Translations under genes and position numbers: made by a program
NCBI GenBank assembly: GCA_025996895.1
Contig: BNTW01000004.1
Location: 10,449-74,448, forward strand
Source of the DNA: Bacteroidia bacterium
GTDB lineage: Bacteria; Bacteroidota; Bacteroidia; Bacteroidales; Azobacteroidaceae
DNA length: 64,000 nt
Reading direction: 5' to 3'
Notes under the pieces: generated by a model
The model's database searches: none
What the model was told of the DNA's origin: nothing
What the model saw: only the letters and a program-made list of their open reading frames with translations
Shown here: positions 53,922-62,225 of the stretch, in pieces
Numbering within the stretch: position 1 is the first letter of the stretch
Layout: every line of letters begins with the position of its first letter

Positions 53922-56056
53922 AAAACGTATATTTTTGCTTCTTGTTTTTACTGGGTATAACATCGCTTCACGCGAATGAAAAAGTATCTTACGCTCATCG
54001 GGTAAATACCTTAATCGGTACGTCGGGTTTAGGCTGGTCGGCCGGATTTACGTGGCCGGGGGCGGTGTCGCCTTTCGGTATGGTGCAATTTACGCCGACT
54101 TATTTCACTAAACAGCTGGGGTTTGTCGTCAATCAAACCAGTGGCGGCGGTTGCGACCATCAGGGTAATTTCCCGGTTTTACCGCTTAACGGAAAATTGT
54201 TGCTTTCGCCCAACAATATTTTAGATTTACGCGCCGACATATCGAACGAAAAAGGTATAGCCGGCTATTATCAAGCAACTGTTAATCAAACTATTCAAGC
54301 GGAATTGAGTACAACCGAACGCACCGGTATGGCTCGTTTCACTTATTCCGAAAATGAAGCCACTATCATTATCGGCGGTGGAGTAGCAGCTACCGAAACG
54401 ACAACGTCCGCCATCGTGATTACAGGGAAAAATAGTTGTGAAGGATACGCCGTCGGTGGTAGTTTTTGCGGTAGTCCCACGCCCTACAAAATCTATTTTG
54501 TGGCCGAATTTGATACCGAATGTTTGGATTTCGGAACGTGGCAGGAAATGACACTTCATGCCGGCGACCGGTTTGCAGAAGGACGTAATTCGGGTGTCTA
54601 TTTTCATTTCGATACGAAAACGAAAAAAACAATTCAATATAAAGTCGGCGTTTCCTACGTTTCGGTAGCCAATGCCCGCTTGAATCTGGAAGCAGAAAAC
54701 ACAGGTTGGAATTTCGACACGATAAAAGATAAATCAATTGAAGATTGGAATCAGGCGTTGGGAAAGATTGAAGTAGCCGGCGAAAACAACGACCGGACAG
54801 TGCAGTTCTATACCCATCTGTATCACACATTGATACACCCAAGCCTCTGTAGCGATGTAAATAGCGAATACATGGGGGCTGATTTTCAAGTACATCGAAC
54901 GGTTAGCCGTCAATATACGAATTTCAGTAATTGGGATACTTATCGCACGCAAATTCCGTTGATTGCGATGTTGTATCCGCAAATCACGTCTGATGTAGTA
55001 GTTTCGCATTACGATTTTGCCGTACAGTCGGGTGGAGGATTTCCCCGCTGGGTGATGGCCAACATCGAAACCGGTATCATGCAAGGCGACCCTACGGCTA
55101 TTGTCATTGCCGATGCTTATGCTTTCGGTGCGCGAAATTACGATCCGCGCAGTATCTTGAAAGTAATGGAATATAGTGCGACCCATCCCGAAGCCAAATC
55201 GCAAAACGAATACACTCGTCCGGGGTTGAAGCAATACATGGATAAAGGTTATTACAACGCTTCGATGCAGTTGGAATATACTTCGGCCGATTTTGCGATT
55301 GCCCAATTTGCCTTACATGCCTGCAACAATGAGCCGGTGAATTGGTATTATATGGGACGTGCTAATTCGTGGAAAAATCTTTTCAATCCCGAAACGGGCT
55401 GGTTACAATCGCGCAATGCCGACGGTTCATGGAAACCGTTGAGTGATGATTTTCGCGAATCGACCTATAAAAATTATTTCTGGATGGTACCTTACAACAT
55501 TCAGGGATTAATCGATATTGTTGGCGGGAAAGCGGAAGCTGAACGTCGCCTCGACGATTTGTTCCGCCGTTTGGACGCCAGCTACGGCGACGATTGGTAT
55601 GCTTCGGGCAATGAGCCGAGTTTTCAAATACCCTGGATTTATAATTGGGTAGGAAAACCATTTAAAACACAGGCGATTATCCGTAAAATTCTGAACGAAC
55701 AATATTCTTCGGCAAACAATGGCCTGCCGGGCAACGACGATTTGGGAACGATGGGTGCGTGGTATGTTTTTGCCTGTATTGGACTCTATCCCGAAATACC
55801 CGCAGTAGGAGGTTTTAGTATCAATAGTCCGCTGTTTCCGCAAATCATCGTTCATTTTCCCAATGGTGATTTGAAAATTCTTGGCGGATCGGAAGAAAAC
55901 GTTTATATTCAATCGCTTTTTATGAATGATCAGTCGTATGATCAAACATGGATTGATTGGGAAAAAATTGCTAAAGGCGGGGAATTGCGATTTAAATTAG
56001 GAAAAAATCCGAATACGGTTTGGGGGACAAAGACCTCTCCGCCGTCTTTTAAATGA
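53912..56056 (+). CDS. GH92 alpha-mannosidase, exported
   Basis: 714 residues with a signal peptide cleaved near LHANE (about 22). GH92 signatures: VNTLIGTSGLGWSAGFTWPGAVSPFGMVQFTP, NFSNWDTYRTQIPLIAMLYP, ASGNEPSFQIPWIYN with catalytic-acid candidate Glu568, and LPGNDDLGTMGAWYVFACIGLYPEIPAVGGF with the base aspartates. It removes terminal alpha-mannose, probably in the periplasm; linkage specificity cannot be read from the sequence. It overlaps the DUF3823 gene by 10 bp and precedes GH130 by 33 bp. Confidence 0.93.
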   Translation: MQLKNVYFCFLFLLGITSLHANEKVSYAHRVNTLIGTSGLGWSAGFTWPGAVSPFGMVQFTPTYFTKQLGFVVNQTSGGGCDHQGNFPVLPLNGKLLLSPNNILDLRADISNEKGIAGYYQATVNQTIQAELSTTERTGMARFTYSENEATIIIGGGVAATETTTSAIVITGKNSCEGYAVGGSFCGSPTPYKIYFVAEFDTECLDFGTWQEMTLHAGDRFAEGRNSGVYFHFDTKTKKTIQYKVGVSYVSVANARLNLEAENTGWNFDTIKDKSIEDWNQALGKIEVAGENNDRTVQFYTHLYHTLIHPSLCSDVNSEYMGADFQVHRTVSRQYTNFSNWDTYRTQIPLIAMLYPQITSDVVVSHYDFAVQSGGGFPRWVMANIETGIMQGDPTAIVIADAYAFGARNYDPRSILKVMEYSATHPEAKSQNEYTRPGLKQYMDKGYYNASMQLEYTSADFAIAQFALHACNNEPVNWYYMGRANSWKNLFNPETGWLQSRNADGSWKPLSDDFRESTYKNYFWMVPYNIQGLIDIVGGKAEAERRLDDLFRRLDASYGDDWYASGNEPSFQIPWIYNWVGKPFKTQAIIRKILNEQYSSANNGLPGNDDLGTMGAWYVFACIGLYPEIPAVGGFSINSPLFPQIIVHFPNGDLKILGGSEENVYIQSLFMNDQSYDQTWIDWEKIAKGGELRFKLGKNPNTVWGTKTSPPSFK

Positions 56057-56089
56057 ATTGTTGATTATAAAAATAAAAAAATATATACC

Positions 56090-57214
56090 ATGCAGACAAA
56101 GATTTGCTATTTATGCTTACTTGCTCTTTTGTTTTCCTGTAAAAAAAAACCTGATGCAGAAGGATATTTGCCGGCTTTTCCCTTAGGTCCTTTTGTGCGT
56201 TCAACGGTTGTCAATCCGGTTATCAAACCGGACACAGCCACGCGCTTTTTCGACCCCATTTTGCAAGACTCGGTAGCGTGGGAATCCAATGATACATTTA
56301 ATCCGGCGGCCACTGTGCTGAACGACGAAATCGTGGTTTTGTATCGTGCGGAAGACCGGTCGGGACAAGGTATCGGACAACGTACCTCGCGCTTGGGTTA
56401 TGCTTCTTCTACCGACGGCTTGCACTTCAATCGTTTATCAACACCGGTGTTTTATCCCGGCAACGATACTCAAAAAGAATTGGAATATCCGGGCGGTTGC
56501 GAAGATCCGCGCGTTTCCCAAACAAACGACGGTTTGTATGTGATGTTTTATACGCAATGGAACAGGAAGGTGCCTCGTCTCGCCGTAGCCACTTCGACCG
56601 ATTTGCAACATTGGACAAAATACGGTCCGGCTTTTGCGAAAGCCTTCGACGGACGTTTTTTTGACATGGCAACCAAATCGGCTTCGATCGTTACCTGTTT
56701 GGAAAACGGCAAACAGGTCATTGCCAAACTGGACGGAAAATATTGGATGTATTGGGGCGAAAAAGCGGTTTATGCCGCCACTTCCGACAATCTGACCGAT
56801 TGGTATCCGGTATTAAACGATAATGGAGAATTAAAAGTGCTTTATCAACCGCGCAAAGGCTATTTCGACAGCGAACTGACCGAATGTGGTCCGCCGGCCA
56901 TTCTATCCGCCGAAGGGATTATTCTGCTTTATAACGGAAAAAATGCAGCCGGAGAAACCGGTGATCCGAATTATACGCCAAATACGTATTGCGCCGGACA
57001 AGCCCTGTTTTCGGCCGAAAATCCTGCGCAATTCTTGCGGGCATTAGATAAACCGTTCTTCGTTCCCGAAGAATCGTTTGAGAAAAGCGGCCAATATCCG
57101 GCTGGAACGGTCTTTATCGAAGGACTGGTTTATTTTCAAAAACAGTGGTTTCTGTATTACGGTTGTGCCGATTCGCGCGTGGCGGTTGCTGTGTTTAATC
57201 CAAAGAAAAAATGA
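56090..57214 (+). CDS. GH130 beta-mannoside hydrolase/phosphorylase, lipoprotein
   Basis: 374 residues, lipobox LLFSC (Cys about 17). A five-bladed propeller with GH130 phrases: WESNDTFNPAATVLNDEIVVLYRAEDRSG, YPGGCEDPRVSQ with the catalytic aspartate, and GRFFDMATKSASIV. GH130 acts on beta-1,4- or beta-1,2-mannosides, as phosphorylase or hydrolase. A lipoprotein signal places it outside the cytoplasm, where phosphate and sugar-phosphate use are less likely, so a hydrolase such as the beta-1,2-mannosidases of gut Bacteroides is favoured (inference). The stop overlaps the next ATG as ATGA. Confidence 0.88.
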   Translation: MQTKICYLCLLALLFSCKKKPDAEGYLPAFPLGPFVRSTVVNPVIKPDTATRFFDPILQDSVAWESNDTFNPAATVLNDEIVVLYRAEDRSGQGIGQRTSRLGYASSTDGLHFNRLSTPVFYPGNDTQKELEYPGGCEDPRVSQTNDGLYVMFYTQWNRKVPRLAVATSTDLQHWTKYGPAFAKAFDGRFFDMATKSASIVTCLENGKQVIAKLDGKYWMYWGEKAVYAATSDNLTDWYPVLNDNGELKVLYQPRKGYFDSELTECGPPAILSAEGIILLYNGKNAAGETGDPNYTPNTYCAGQALFSAENPAQFLRALDKPFFVPEESFEKSGQYPAGTVFIEGLVYFQKQWFLYYGCADSRVAVAVFNPKKK

Positions 57215-59547
57215 TAAAAATGAAACAGATATATTTATTCGCAATTCTTATCGTGCTTCTGTCGGGTTGCAGTTGCAAATCCATCATATCGGACATAGCA
57301 CCTGCCCAGTATGTCAATCCGTTTATCGGAGCAAGCACAAGTGTCGGAGCTGCCGGCGTATATCATGGTTTGGGTAAAACCTTTCCGGGTGCGACAACGC
57401 CTTATGGCATGGTACAAGTCAGTCCGAACACGATTACCGGTGGGGACAACGGCTCAGGCTATAGTTATGAACACAAGACCATTGAAGGCTTTGCTTTTAC
57501 ACAAATGAGTGGAGTAGGGTGGTACGGCGATTTAGGTAATTTTTTGGTGATGCCCACCACCGGCGCATTGAAAACCGTTGCGGGAAAAGAAAACCGTCCG
57601 GATTTGCCGACCGGCTATCGTTCGCATTATGACAAAGAAACAGAAACCGCTTCGGCCGGATATTATTCGGTTAATCTGATTGATTATGCTATCAAAGTGG
57701 AAGCCACAGCAGCCCCGCACAGCGGAATCTTGAAATTTACATTTCCTAAAAACAAATTATCGAGAATCCAAATTGATTTAGCCCGGCGCACAGGCGGTAC
57801 TTCGGTTTATCAATTTGTCGAAATTGTAGATGACCGGCACATTCAGGGTTGGATGAAATGTACGCCCGACGGCGGCGGTTGGGGTGATGGCGACGGTAAA
57901 GCCGATTATACCGTTTATTTCTTTGCCGAATTGAGCAAGCCGATGAAACAAACCGGTTTCTGGAGTGCCGACATTCCCGATACATGGAAGCGGAAGCGCG
58001 ACGATACGCAAAGTGATGAATATCTGTGCAGGGTGGCTGACGCACGCATTATCCGTGATGTGCAACAATGCGAAGGCAAACACATCGGATTCTTTACCGA
58101 ATTTGAAACCCGTCAGAATGAGGAAATTACGCTTAAAGCCGGTATTTCGTTTGTGGATATGGCCGGCGCACGCAATAATCTTGAACGTGAAATAGCCGGT
58201 AAAAAGTTTGAAGGCATTCATACGGAGGCTACTCGTCTGTGGAATGAGGCCTTATCGAAAATTCAGGTCGAAAGTCCGTCGCAGGAAGATAAAATGCTGT
58301 TTTATACGGCTTTGTATCATACCATGATTGACCCGCGTATTTTTACCGATGTTGATGGCCGTTATATCGGTGGCGATGGAAAGATCCATGTAGCCGAAGG
58401 TTTTACTAAACGCACAATTTTCAGCGGCTGGGACGTGTTTCGCGCTCAATTTCCATTGCAAACACTTATCAATCCACAGTTAGTCAATGATGAACTCAAT
58501 TCGCTGATTACTTTGGCCGAAGAAAGCGGAAATGAATATTTAGAACGCTGGGAATTGTTGAATGCTTACAGCGGTTGTATGATCGGAAATCCTGCTTTGT
58601 CTGTTCTGGCAGATGCTTACAGGAAAGGTATTCGTAATTATGATATAGAAAAAGCCTATCAATATGCCGTCAATACGTCGAAAAAGTTTAGTAATCCCGA
58701 CGATCCGGGTTTCTACGGCGCGCCGTTCAGCATTTCCAATACGCTCGAATACGCTTATTTTGACTGGTGTTTGGCGCAGCTGGCCGAAGATTTAGGAAAA
58801 ACGGAAGAAGCGGTTTATTTCAAGAAAAAAGGCAATTATTATCGTAATATCTTTGATTCGTCGAAAGGTTGGTTTCGTCCGCGATTGGATAATGGCGAAT
58901 GGGAAGCATGGCCGGAGAACGCGCTGATTACCGAAGGCTACGGAAGTATTGAGGCTAATCCGTTCCAGCAGGGGTGGTTTGTCCCACAAGACGTAGAAGG
59001 AATGGTTGAATTGATGGGTGGCCGCGATTCGGTTTTAAATCGCTTGGACGGATTTTTTGAAAAAACACCTCAAAATATGCTGTGGAATCAATATTACAAC
59101 CACGCCAACGAGCCGGTACATCATGTTGCTTATCTCTATAATCGCTTGTCTGCGCCTTGGAAAACCCAGCAATGGACACGAACCGTTTGCAAACGCGCTT
59201 ATTTCAACTCGGTCGAAGGATTGGTCGGCAACGAAGATTGCGGACAGATGTCAGCTTGGTATGTTTTGTCTTCTACCGGATTGTATGCTTTTTGTCCGGG
59301 TGAAACGCGCTACGAAATCACTTCGCCGGTATTTGACAAAGTGGTGTATTCGCTTCCCGCTTCGGGAAAAACATTTACGATTATTGCTCGAAACAACCTG
59401 CCCGAACATCCGTATATTCAATCGGCACGTTTGAATGGAGATCCTTACAATCGTTGTTATATTGATCACGCTGATTTGTTGAAAGGCGGAACATTGGAAT
59501 TGACGATGGGTGCCGAGCCTAATCCGGATTGGGGTGTGAAATTTTAA
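57211..59547 (+). CDS. GH92 alpha-mannosidase, lipoprotein
   Basis: 778 residues with lipobox LLSGC (Cys about 20). GH92 signatures: YVNPFIGASTSVGAAGVYHGLGKTFPGATTPYGMVQVSP, FSGWDVFRAQFPLQTL, HANEPVHHVAYLYNRL with catalytic-acid candidate Glu634, and VGNEDCGQMSAWYVLSSTGLYAFCPG. It closes the FecR-SusC-SusD operon. The ATG at 57211 overlaps the GH130 stop; a second ATG at 57220 is equally possible. Compared with the enzyme at 44831, all catalytic positions are present. Confidence 0.94.
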   Translation: MIKMKQIYLFAILIVLLSGCSCKSIISDIAPAQYVNPFIGASTSVGAAGVYHGLGKTFPGATTPYGMVQVSPNTITGGDNGSGYSYEHKTIEGFAFTQMSGVGWYGDLGNFLVMPTTGALKTVAGKENRPDLPTGYRSHYDKETETASAGYYSVNLIDYAIKVEATAAPHSGILKFTFPKNKLSRIQIDLARRTGGTSVYQFVEIVDDRHIQGWMKCTPDGGGWGDGDGKADYTVYFFAELSKPMKQTGFWSADIPDTWKRKRDDTQSDEYLCRVADARIIRDVQQCEGKHIGFFTEFETRQNEEITLKAGISFVDMAGARNNLEREIAGKKFEGIHTEATRLWNEALSKIQVESPSQEDKMLFYTALYHTMIDPRIFTDVDGRYIGGDGKIHVAEGFTKRTIFSGWDVFRAQFPLQTLINPQLVNDELNSLITLAEESGNEYLERWELLNAYSGCMIGNPALSVLADAYRKGIRNYDIEKAYQYAVNTSKKFSNPDDPGFYGAPFSISNTLEYAYFDWCLAQLAEDLGKTEEAVYFKKKGNYYRNIFDSSKGWFRPRLDNGEWEAWPENALITEGYGSIEANPFQQGWFVPQDVEGMVELMGGRDSVLNRLDGFFEKTPQNMLWNQYYNHANEPVHHVAYLYNRLSAPWKTQQWTRTVCKRAYFNSVEGLVGNEDCGQMSAWYVLSSTGLYAFCPGETRYEITSPVFDKVVYSLPASGKTFTIIARNNLPEHPYIQSARLNGDPYNRCYIDHADLLKGGTLELTMGAEPNPDWGVKF

Positions 59548-59553
59548 ATTTTC

Positions 59554-59583
59554 TTTTGGGGGTATTTTTCCTTTGCTTCGTCA
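59554..59583 (+). promoter_or_regulatory. ECF-type promoter-like element, copy 3
   Basis: TTTTGGGGGTATTTTT at 59554-59569 and CGTC at 59579-59582. Alignment with copies 1 and 2 places the GGKGGTA and CGTC blocks in the same positions. It lies 7 bp after the GH92 stop and about 37 nt before the ATG at 59621. Confidence 0.5.
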
Positions 59584-59620
59584 TATTATTGTTGTTAACA
59601 AAAGGATGTTCAGGAAAAAC

Positions 59621-60832
59621 ATGCATAAAAGAACACTTAAATATCTGTTAATCGGTTTGCTCCTCTTGTTGAATACGAGTTGGCTTACGGCTACCGTTAA
59701 GCCGTTGAGTGAACAAGCGCAAATCAGTATGCTGATAGGAGAGCCTTTTGAAGGTGAATTTGCTTCTGCATTCGGACATATCGGTTTGCGTGTTATTGAT
59801 CCTGCAATAAATATAGATTATGTACTGAACTATGGTGTTCCTCATGTTCGTTCCGAATTAAGTAATTATTTCCGCTTGTTTCAGGGACATCTTGTTTCCG
59901 AACTCTATGCGGTTCCTTTCCCCGAAGCGATAAAAGAATATCAACAAAGACAACGGCAGTTGAGCGAATTGGTGCTTAATCTGTCGTATCAGGAAAAGGA
60001 ATTTTTTTGGCAGTCGCTGATGGCAGTGGTGCAGGGGAAACAGCACTCTTATTATAACTTGCTGACACACAATTGTACAGCTCTTCCGCTCGAATTGCTT
60101 GAAGCAACCATTCGACAGCCGCTTCGTCTGCCCGAATTGGACGGCAAGGAAAGTTACCGGACATTGATTAATCCGTATTTGAAATCTACGCCGTGGTTGG
60201 ATTTTATTATTAATTTGTCGTATGGCTGGGAAAACGAGCATCCGGTTAGCGACAGGGAATTGTTTTGCCTGCCCGATTATGTTCAACAAGCGTTATTGAC
60301 AACAAACTTGACCGATAGTGCCGGTAATACTTATCCGCTGGTGGCTTCTACCACTATATTGATACCCTCTTGCACCAAAGTATTCAAGCCGTCGTTTTTT
60401 ACTCCCGTCCATTGTGCGTGGATATTGTTGACTTTGGTGATGGCCGTTTCACTGCTCGAAGGAAAAAATCGGCGGTTATACCGGCTGACAGATGTTGTTC
60501 TTTTCGGTATAGCGGGACTGGCCGGCATTTATCTGTCGTATCTTGTGTTTGGAATTAATCAGTGGTACACTACTCCCACTTGGTGGATTTTGTGGCTTCA
60601 CCCGCTGCATTTGTTAGGTGCAGTGTGGTCTGGAGCAAAGCGTTTCGACCGGTTGGCCGTATATTACCATATTTTCAACCTGACGGCAGTAAGCGTCATG
60701 CTGGTTGGGACTTGCTTTATCCACGAATATTATCATCCGGCCTACGCACCGTTGATAATAATCTTGGCTCTACGTTCAGGAATACGTGTTTTTAATTATT
60801 ATAATAATTATTTTAAAATTCATTTATCATGA
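59621..60832 (+). CDS. DUF4105-like membrane protein
   Basis: 403 residues. After a signal/anchor (YLLIGLLLLLNT) comes a DUF4105-type domain (about 25-235): FASAFGHIGLRVIDP and YYNLLTHNCTALPLELLE hold a conserved-looking His and Cys, as in papain-like or Lnb-type acyltransferase folds. About four membrane helices follow (AWILLTLVMAVSLLEG; VVLFGIAGLAGIYLSYLVFG; WWILWLHPLHLLGAVW; LTAVSVMLVGTCFI). It may process lipids or lipoproteins in the envelope; the substrate is unknown. An alternative ATG is at 59606; 59621 gives a leader length like those after the other ECF-like elements. It overlaps the next gene as ATGA. Confidence 0.7.
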   Translation: MHKRTLKYLLIGLLLLLNTSWLTATVKPLSEQAQISMLIGEPFEGEFASAFGHIGLRVIDPAINIDYVLNYGVPHVRSELSNYFRLFQGHLVSELYAVPFPEAIKEYQQRQRQLSELVLNLSYQEKEFFWQSLMAVVQGKQHSYYNLLTHNCTALPLELLEATIRQPLRLPELDGKESYRTLINPYLKSTPWLDFIINLSYGWENEHPVSDRELFCLPDYVQQALLTTNLTDSAGNTYPLVASTTILIPSCTKVFKPSFFTPVHCAWILLTLVMAVSLLEGKNRRLYRLTDVVLFGIAGLAGIYLSYLVFGINQWYTTPTWWILWLHPLHLLGAVWSGAKRFDRLAVYYHIFNLTAVSVMLVGTCFIHEYYHPAYAPLIIILALRSGIRVFNYYNNYFKIHLS

Positions 60833-62025
60833 GAAAATTATTCTTTTTAGTGGTTTTATTAGTAAGTAGTGTTTTCGTTGCGAAAGCAGATGGTCCTTGG
60901 TTTACGGGACAGAACTTGGTGTATGAGTTGGTAAGTGCGGTTACAGACAAAGATGGCAATGCTTTGAAGACTGTCGACGGTTATGACATTACCCCCCTAT
61001 ACAAAACAGGTGTAGATGAGGAAGGTAATCCTTATGAACCGGGGTCGCGTATTAACGACAGCCAGACAGACGCCGACGATAATCCGGATGATGGATTTGG
61101 TGCTGCGTTTTGGGATTATACCGGAGTTGTTTGGGTACGCGATATAAGTGTGCCATGGGAAAATGGTAACGAGGGAAAGTTTTGGGGACTAAAATCGATA
61201 GATTGGACAGATTTTGGATATATTCAAAAAGCGGATCATCCTATCATTTGGCAACAATATGACGTCTATGATCCTGTCATTATTGAAACGGGAAACGACA
61301 AATACAAAAATATTGTGCAGGATAATGACCTTGAATTTTTGGAAAGTCTGAATTTTTCGGGTAACAAATTTATTCACTTTGAATTAGATGGTGCTCTTTT
61401 CTGCCCGGTTACAACCATTAATTTCTCCAACAATCCGACGTTGGAAACCTTGGTGATTTTGAATTGCAGTGAGTTAAAAGAAGTAAATATTACCAACAAC
61501 GGCTTTACGCTTGCTAAAATTTATGAAATTTCGCAGACAGTGGAAACTTCGTTATTGAAATATGCTCCACAAGGCACGATTGCTTATTCTTTCCCGACCG
61601 ATGCAGTAGATTTGAGCGCAGATGCTACATTGGACAAAACGGCTACTACGATTGTTTGGACAGGTGCGCAACCGGTATTCGAAGAGAACGGCGTGTTTAA
61701 GTTTGCCGCTTCGGACAAAGGTAAAACAATCACAGCCGAATTATCCAACGGTGTGGTAGGAAGTGAAAGCATTACCTATACAATTACTTTGACGCAAGCA
61801 TTGAATGGTATTAACACTCCTGCTGCCGAACAAAAGGTATGGACGGCCGGCAAACAATTGTTTGTTACCTCCAACACTGCTGAAACCATGCATATTTATA
61901 CGATGGACGGTCGTTTGGTAAAACAACAAAACGTTGGCGCAGGCACTTCCTCCGTTGCACTTGACAACAGCCTTTATCTGGTACGTTTCGACAACGGTGC
62001 GGTTCGCAAAGTTTTGATAAAATAA
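60829..62025 (+). CDS. Secreted leucine-rich-like protein with T9SS tag
   Basis: 398 residues, signal peptide to about VAKAD (21). The N-terminal part is acidic and aromatic-rich (RINDSQTDADDNPDDGFGAAFWDYTGVVWV). Residues about 165-235 look like irregular leucine-rich repeats (LEFLESLNFSGNKFIHFEL; TTINFSNNPTLETLVILNCSELKEVNITNN). A beta-sandwich stretch and a T9SS sorting domain follow (LFVTSNTAETMHIYTMDGRLVKQ, ending VRKVLIK). It is likely displayed at the cell surface; adhesion or glycan binding is possible but not shown. It is translationally coupled to the DUF4105 gene and followed by a strong terminator. Confidence 0.7.
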   Translation: MRKLFFLVVLLVSSVFVAKADGPWFTGQNLVYELVSAVTDKDGNALKTVDGYDITPLYKTGVDEEGNPYEPGSRINDSQTDADDNPDDGFGAAFWDYTGVVWVRDISVPWENGNEGKFWGLKSIDWTDFGYIQKADHPIIWQQYDVYDPVIIETGNDKYKNIVQDNDLEFLESLNFSGNKFIHFELDGALFCPVTTINFSNNPTLETLVILNCSELKEVNITNNGFTLAKIYEISQTVETSLLKYAPQGTIAYSFPTDAVDLSADATLDKTATTIVWTGAQPVFEENGVFKFAASDKGKTITAELSNGVVGSESITYTITLTQALNGINTPAAEQKVWTAGKQLFVTSNTAETMHIYTMDGRLVKQQNVGAGTSSVALDNSLYLVRFDNGAVRKVLIK

Positions 62026-62048
62026 AACACAAGTAAATACTCTATCCG

Positions 62049-62086
62049 AAAACCTGTCCGGCATTGAAAAACTGGACAGGTTTTTT
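62049..62086 (+). terminator. Rho-independent terminator
   Basis: AAAACCTGTCC at 62049-62059 pairs with GGACAGGTTTT at 62074-62084 across a 14-nt loop, ending in a run of six T (62081-62086). It lies 24 bp after the preceding stop and closes the DUF4105/T9SS transcript. Confidence 0.9.
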
Positions 62087-62129
62087 AAAAGATTTTAGTG
62101 AAATAACATACAATAAAAAATTTAATACC

Positions 62130-62225
62130 ATGAGAAAAATTTTGTTAGTATTTGCCTTTTGCGTTATGAGATTGATGGCGCAGGCAGGAGGAACGTATAT
62201 GCTGGGAGTCAACTTGAATCGATGA
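62130..62225 (+). CDS. 31-codon leader-like reading frame or gene remnant
   Basis: Starts MRKILLVFAFCVMRLMAQAGG, which looks like a signal peptide with cleavage near MAQA, and stops after only 31 residues, its TGA overlapping the next ATG (62222) as ATGA. It could be a truncated start of an exported protein left at an insertion junction, or a real upstream coupling frame for the GH78 gene. The two cannot be told apart from sequence alone. Confidence 0.35.
   Translation: MRKILLVFAFCVMRLMAQAGGTYMLGVNLNR

Noticed and set aside
53912..56056. GNDD in place of GNED in the GH92 at 53912 as a lost catalytic residue
   Set aside because: The aspartates thought to act as base are still present, and the NEP glutamate is intact, so activity is expected.
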